Assembly: GCA_002189035.1 (NCBI GenBank)
Contig: NEEC01000012.1
Location: 2,852,001-2,916,000, forward strand
Source: Utricularia gibba
Taxonomy: Eukaryota; Streptophyta; Magnoliopsida; Lamiales; Lentibulariaceae
DNA length: 64,000 nt
Direction of reading: 5' to 3'
Part shown: positions 58,736-64,000 of the stretch, one piece after another
How positions within the stretch are numbered: the stretch's first letter is position 1
How the letters are laid out: each line of letters begins with the position of its first letter
The notes under the pieces: model-generated
What the model saw: only the letters and a program-made list of their open reading frames with translations
The model's database searches: none
What the model was told of the DNA's origin: nothing
Translations under genes and position numbers: made by a program

Positions 58736-59558
58736 CATTGTGGCTTTTAGATGTCCAGCCATTGTATGTGTCACCATGCCTTGGAAATTCCCAGAACCAA
58801 TGCCTAGTATTTTCTAATATCCTAAGAAAACAAAACAAGTCAGAAGTTTAAGCTTGTTCTCCAATTCCTTTTTCCAAGTAGGGAAAGAGGATTGAGGTTT
58901 TGACTCCACCTGTTCGACGAAACGACCAAACGGGGTAATTCAATGGTTTTCCCTCTCTTCGCCTCTCTTCTCCCCGCTCCTCTCTGAGAGGATCGGAAAT
59001 GAAGGAACTTGCGAACCAGAACCCAGAGAGCAATGACAGATCTGCAGCAGAGATGAAAAGAAAACAGAGAATTCTCCGTTATAAAGCATATGAAATCCAG
59101 GGGAAAACGCAAGCCACGATCCGCGACGCTTTCCGATGGGTGAAACGAGGATTCTTCTACATAATTCATACCTGATCCGATCGATGCCCCGTAGACTCCA
59201 ACTATTCCGTTTACTCGGCTTGCAGAAAGAAGAAACCGTACGGCAAATGCGGTTGAGTGGCAGGAGATGAGGCCAAATGGTACGATTCTGGTAATCTTCG
59301 GTCGGGCAGGTGAGCTCTGCAAATGCTTCTGAAAACGTTGAAAAAGGTACCAGAAGCCATAGCAGACGTGAATATTTATTTGAGTTAGACGTGTAAACGT
59401 GGGCCTTTGTACAGAAACTTTGAGTGGCCGGTGCCACAATGAGCAATACACAGAAAATTGATGCCCATCCCTCGTCTTCTCTCTACTCTCTGCTATTCCA
59501 TGCGACATGGAAACACTCTCTTGTCTTCTCTCTGGTCTCTGGGGTTCCCAACAAACAT

Positions 59559-59575
59559 GCACACACACACACACA
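59559..59575. repeat. (AC)n microsatellite
   Basis: An uninterrupted CACACACACACACACA tract read directly. Confidence 0.9.
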
Positions 59576-60822
59576 GAGACATGAAGACAATAGAGCACAA
59601 GAAAACTTCATGGTTCTAACTGACTGGAATGCCATCAAGATGCCAGTTGTTTACACGCCTCAAAGCAGGTGACTGCAATCAAGATTACCCCATGCTTTCA
59701 GATGCTATGCATCATCTGTGTAAACCTGGTAGACCTGCTATGCATCGGTGTATCTAGCCTTTTGTTTCAAACTTGGGTTTACTAATTCAATGTTACTATG
59801 ATTCATCCTACTGGTAGAAGCACTCGATGTGCATGAGCAAGACAGAAAGTCAGGTTATAACCTTCTCCTAAATCCAGTTTCGGTTCCGAGTTTTCCTGAC
59901 TCAACATTTACCAGATGGCAGACTCAGCTTCTTCAACCTGTACTGCTACAATGGTGAACACGCAGGACACCAGCATAAGTGTCCTGGATCAAGGAAGTCC
60001 CATGTGACATGGAGCCTATGTTTGAGGACTACGCCCTGGGAATCACTTGGTGGGGTGCTAAAGCCACACCTTTTCTAACAACCACAGTGCCAGACTAGAG
60101 ACTGTAGCCATATCCAGGAAGACCCATTTCAAGACTCATTTCGAAGTGTCCTCACTTCGACTGCGTAATTAAATGCACAGGCTTGAGGTGCAAACAACAC
60201 ACTGGAGTAGGATGGCGGTGATGGGACAAAGGACTCAAAGACTGGTTAATATGCAATGAGATTCAGGCTGGAGTTCCAGGGGCGGCATGGCGGCCGACGA
60301 ACTCACAGACAGAGACATGGTGAGCATCATCATACACGGGAGCTGGCTCAACCATGCAAGATCTTGATTCTTGAGTCTACACAAACATGACTGGTTCTTG
60401 AATCCTTGATTATCAGGTATGGCAAACATTTTGGTCCATTAATCCCCTATGGGCCGGCCCACTGGACTACTCTTGACATGATTACCTCCATTCTATCTCA
60501 TGGGCTTTACTAACCTTACAGGCCCAAACACGTGGAATTATTAAATATTTATATTATTTATTGAAGTGTTGTTGAAAATATTTTAATATTTATTGAAGAT
60601 AAGGTAGTAATTATAATTCTAAAAAAGCATGTTATAATCAGATAATTAAATTAAATATAAAAATTAGACAAACACTATTTTATAATTTTTTTTCAAATTG
60701 TTTATTTTTTGTATAAATTAGTTAATAAAGAGGCGTGCTGCGGGATAAATTTATGGTCGGAAGGTTGAAGTGAAGAGGCGCGTGACTGCTCACTCTCTCT
60801 GTTTTCCCTATCCACGATTTCC

Positions 60823-60830
60823 TTATAAAA
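60823..60830 (+). promoter_or_regulatory. TATA box of the bHLH gene
   Basis: TTATAAAA is followed by a CT-rich leader containing a (CTC)n run at about 60862-60884. The ATG at 61075 is about 245 bases downstream. Confidence 0.6.
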
Positions 60831-60861
60831 CTGCTCTCTTCGCCTCACTCTTCCACCCCAT

Positions 60862-60884
60862 TCTCCTCCTCCTCCTCCTCCTCC
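60862..60884 (+). repeat. (CTC)n trinucleotide run in the bHLH leader
   Basis: Seven consecutive CTC units in the expected 5' UTR, a common plant leader feature. Confidence 0.85.
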
Positions 60885-61074
60885 CTGGCCTGAATTCCTC
60901 CGCCTCTCTTTCTCATACGATCCTCCGTCGCAGCCGTGAATCTACCGGAGCTTGATATCGCCGTGGGTGAGGCTTAGCAAGGCAGATCTTTTGTTCGATT
61001 CGGATAGTATAGGGAGGGATTGATTGACCTGTGTTTTTGTTTTCTCATTCGGATTTAGTTTTACGCGGGACAAG

Positions 61075-61802
61075 ATGACGTCGTCGCTGTTTTCGTCGGG
61101 TTCCGATGGATTATCGTCTACTGGGAAGGGGATGGAGATAAGTTCTTCTGAGAATCGCGATGATAACTCCGCGATACCGTGGAAATCTGAAGCCCGGCAG
61201 CGAATCTATTCATCCAAATTGTTCCATGCGCTGCGGCATCTCAGGGTGAGCGGCGGCGTGTCGGGAGAGAAGGCGCTGCCTCCGAAGCGAGTGCGGGACG
61301 CCGCGTACAGATTGCTGGCCACGGCGGCTAAAGGCCGATCGCGGTGGAGCCGAGCGATTCTCAGCTCCCGGCTTCAAATGAAGTTCGCGAAGAGGAATAG
61401 CGTGGTGAAGCGATACCACAGATTGATGAATTCCGCAATCACTACCGGTAACAGCCGGTTACAGTGGAAATCCAAGTCGACTCTTTCTCGCCTGAAAACC
61501 AACGACTTGCCGGCGTTCCAGAGAAAAGCTCGGGTCCTGAGCAAGCTGATCCCCGGTTGCCGGAAACAGCCCCTACTCGTCGTTTTGGAGGAGGTGATAG
61601 ATTACATACCCGCCCTAGAAATGCAGGTAACAAAACAACACAACACTACCTTTTCTATCTTAATCACCCCATCAAGTCACACAGTTCCTTGATCATGATT
61701 TCGCAGATTCGGGCCATGAGCGAGTTAGCACAGCGTCTCTCAAGCAATGGATCTACAACGGCGTCCGATGACGCGGGTTCAAGTGGAGTCTCCCCAAGCT
61801 GA
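61075..61802 (+). CDS. Atypical (non-DNA-binding) bHLH, AIF/bHLH147-150 type
   Basis: Nuclear regulator of 215 residues, close to ATBS1-INTERACTING FACTOR proteins, which restrain growth by binding other HLH factors (family knowledge). Exons 61075-61626 and 61707-61802, joined in phase 0. Motifs: RQRIYSSKLFHALRHL near residue 43; RVRDAAYRLLATAAKGRSRW and SRAILSSRL at about 80-110; then the HLH part AFQRKARVLSKLIPGCRKQP, VVLEEVIDYIPALEMQ and IRAMSELAQRLS. The basic region lacks the His-Glu-Arg residues needed for E-box contact, in line with a non-DNA-binding factor. The intron lies after EMQ. A Ser/Thr-rich tail ends at VSPS. A TATA box and a (CTC)n leader precede the gene. Confidence 0.93.
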
Positions 61803-64000
61803 GGGATGCACTCCCCACTCTCAGTAAGATCACACTATGTCAATTGGTTTCCTTCCCATACCCAGAATGTCTGCATGGGAAGCTGATGGAATTGGGTGCT
61901 TTTTTGTTGATGATGATGGGTTTTGTGATGTTTTCTCTGGAACACCATGAAATGGAGCACTGTGTGTCTTTAAGCTTTTCTTTGGGAATTGAAGGATCTG
62001 AGTTCGCTGTTTTGCACTGCCATGACAACACCCCAATAATGGCTGGGTGGTGGGGGTGGGGGGCTCTCATCCCTGATAAATTCTCATGTCAGTTGGGGGA
62101 GAACTCCATTAATTCTTCATCTCCTTCCCCTCGTCTGTATTCATTTCAAGTTGCAACTCATATATAATACTACCCGGAAATAGCGTATTTTTCGAAAAAG
62201 GGAGAAGCTGCTCTAGAAAGTATGAGTGAACAGGGATCCCCTTATCTGGATAAGCCAGGGGGGGTAAATTCTACAAGTGAAAAAAGGGGAATTGTGCATT
62301 ACAGTCTGTGAACTGAACTCCTTGTCTTCTTCCTCTTCTTCTTCTTCTGCTTACTCGAAGCAGAAGCAGCAGAAGATGAAATTAATGGAGAAGCGGCCAG
62401 GGCAGGGAACAGAAGCGAGGACCATAGGACACAATGCAGCAAAAGTGACAAACCAAAAACATTGAATTGCGTGTCGAATGAAAAGGGGACTCCGATTGTG
62501 TTCTTTTATTGTTTACCAGCTTGTTAAAATAATTGCATCCTCCTTGTGTCAGGCTTATTACTCCCACCACCACCGTGAGGGCGGGGCAGCATTCAATGCC
62601 CATGCGCATTCACCCGACCCGACCCGACCCATTCCCCACCAGTAAATTTTTGAATGCTGGGGAGGATAGATCCACTATTTCTACTGCGTGGCAATGCCAT
62701 GAAGAAAGAAAAAGGTCACATGTCCTATTTTCTCTGCCATTACACATGAGATTGACAAGAAGGTGAGGCAGCAGCAGAGGAGAAGGGAAGGGAAGAAAGA
62801 AAGAAGAAGACACCCTGAGTGCTTCTTCCTCTTTGTCATGTATTCAGTTTGACTTGGTAAAAAAAGTAGTTGCCCCCAACAGGCAACAGGAGCCACATGC
62901 CCTCTTCAGTTTCCCTGCTCCCACATGCCCTCTATCTCTCTCTCCCCCTGCAGCTTACCCAAACTTCCATCTTGCCATCACACACACCTCACTACCATCC
63001 ATTCCGCAAACCGGATGGTCCCTTTTCTGGCCTTTTTTATTGCCCCAAAAGGGCAACTTGTTTGATCAAATTCAATGATAGCAGCAGCAGTACCCATAGC
63101 ATTTGCTCCTGCTACTACTACTCCTACACATGCTGCCGACACCCAGCTGACGTACGCCTTCCTTGCTGCGCTTGTGGGTCGGGGTTCACGATGCCAACGG
63201 CCGTCGCCGATGGCCCAGTCCACAGTTCAACAGTCGTGATTGTGCGCGAGATCAATCCGTCACTGTTTCCTGGCACGTGGACGCTGATCCAAACAGTCAG
63301 TCAACAGACCCTCCTGGGCCCTGCCACCACCACCATGGACATCACCCATCAGGCCCAATCAAAGGGCACGGCCCAACTGAATAAACCACCCATATTTAAT
63401 AAAACCAAGAAACTTATATGACGATATTTCATATTAATTACAGATAATAGAGGAGACGTGATTCAATAGAATTATCATAGTAGTATTGTATGAGGTATTT
63501 TTTAAAAAAAAAACATAAAATTATGAGAATTGAATACGAAATATTAGTATGACTCGAAATCGCATGTTCAGAATACCAGCCGCCGCCTGAGGAGTCTCCG
63601 CATCGGATCCATTATCAGCAGATAAAACCACACTCCCCACCCATCGCCGTTTCTGTTCGAATCGCCTTCCTAATGAGAATGAAGCATTGTGGAAGAAGAA
63701 TAACCCCCGTTGGAACAGATTTTTTTTGACGATCCATAAATGGATTTGGCGGCGGTCAATGGGCAGGCCCGGGCGGAGCAGCGGCGGACCTGCGGGGCCG
63801 GGGCCTATGGAATGGCCTGCCCTCTGCGCATTCAATGCGTCCCCCATCTACAAACCTCTCTGATGAGCCCCCATTTCTCTACAAACCCCAAGATGCGATG
63901 ATGCATGGGAACACAAGAGAAGAAACTCCCGATTCATCTCCACCGAGCCACTGCATAACTCATGAAATCCAAACTCACACACAGAACCTCCCAAATTTCT
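61803..64000. other. Downstream region to the window end
   Basis: 2.2 kb. 61803-62470 is probably the bHLH 3' flank with G-rich and TTC-rich tracts. ORFs at 62870-63421 (+, 183 codons) and 63521-63847 (-, 108 codons) lack domains and splice support. 63740-63800 is very GC-rich. The window may end in the promoter of the next gene. Confidence 0.5.

Larger units (their letters stand above)
58736..61074. other. Intergenic region upstream of the bHLH gene
   Basis: 2.3 kb. 58840-59600 carries long overlapping minus-strand ORFs (up to 252 codons) without recognisable domains, possibly a transcribed non-coding region or chance. An (AC)n tract lies at 59559-59575. 60530-60720 is AT-rich. 60823-61074 contains the TATA box and leader of the bHLH gene. 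Confidence 0.55.

Noticed and set aside
58840-59598. 252-codon minus-strand ORF
   Set aside because: No domain or transit sequence is recognisable, Cys/Val-rich start from an (AC)n tract, and a second frame is open across the same bases for 168 codons. Most likely chance.
60770-60955. 61-codon upstream ORF before the bHLH gene
   Set aside because: Its ATG lies upstream of the TATA box at 60823, so it is probably not in the mRNA.
62870-63421. 183-codon plus-strand ORF
   Set aside because: Low-complexity Ser/Pro/His/Thr content, no domain, no promoter, and other frames are open as well.

Overview
This window is nuclear DNA from a flowering plant. The evidence is intron-split genes with GT-AG junctions, AT-rich intergenic DNA, and plant-only families: a BAM-type receptor kinase, an EPFL peptide, an AP2/ERF factor, a five-finger ZFN-like CCCH protein, the plant betagamma SNF4, a xyloglucan xylosyltransferase, P-class PPR and GEX2. 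Gene structure and composition look like a broad-leaved (eudicot-type) genome. The species cannot be told from the sequence. I find no prokaryotic operons, CRISPR arrays, tRNA genes or intact transposons.

Layout. 1-3.1 kb: AT-rich intergenic. 3.2-3.9 kb: DUF7054-like gene (+). 5.8-8.9 kb: BAM1/2-type LRR receptor kinase (+), carrying two one-base lesions. 9.6-10.7 kb: cytochrome c oxidase subunit 6a (+). 12.3-12.7 kb: EPFL2-like secreted peptide (-), divergent from an ERF group VIII factor (+, 14.6-15.3 kb). 16.0-19.0 kb: five-finger CCCH gene (-). 22.6-29.0 kb: ALWAYS EARLY (+), tail to tail with the SNF4 betagamma subunit (-, 29.7-33.2 kb). 34.1-35.5 kb: small coiled-coil gene (+). 36.1-37.5 kb: XXT1/2 (+), tail to tail with a PPR gene (-, 38.3-41.0 kb). 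41.7-42.7 kb: DNAJB12-like ER chaperone (+). 44.0-45.6 kb: MATE transporter (-). 47.9-52.3 kb: gamete adhesion protein GEX2 (+), followed by a short-chain dehydrogenase pseudogene. 53.8 kb: a 75-residue orphan ORF (+). 54.9-55.5 kb: CST telomere subunit TEN1 (+). 58.2 kb: C2H2 factor (+). 61.1-61.8 kb: atypical AIF-type bHLH (+).

The genes are independent transcription units of ordinary plant housekeeping and developmental families, not a pathway cluster. Several concern growth and meristem control (BAM kinase, EPFL2, ERF VIII, ALY, TEN1, AIF-type bHLH), but nothing in the sequence ties them into one system. Exon coordinates come from hand-read splice sites checked for reading phase; places where phase or donor choice is uncertain are flagged.

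I found no clear undescribed system. The points most worth a second look are: the two one-base lesions in the receptor kinase; a plastid-type 23S rRNA-like fragment at 43.15 kb; the SDR pseudogene behind GEX2; a small TIR element at 46.8 kb; the 75-residue orphan ORF; a two-part minus-strand ORF at 47.1-47.3 kb; the 54-nt modular exons of the coiled-coil gene; and unusual splice choices in SNF4, ALY and GEX2.
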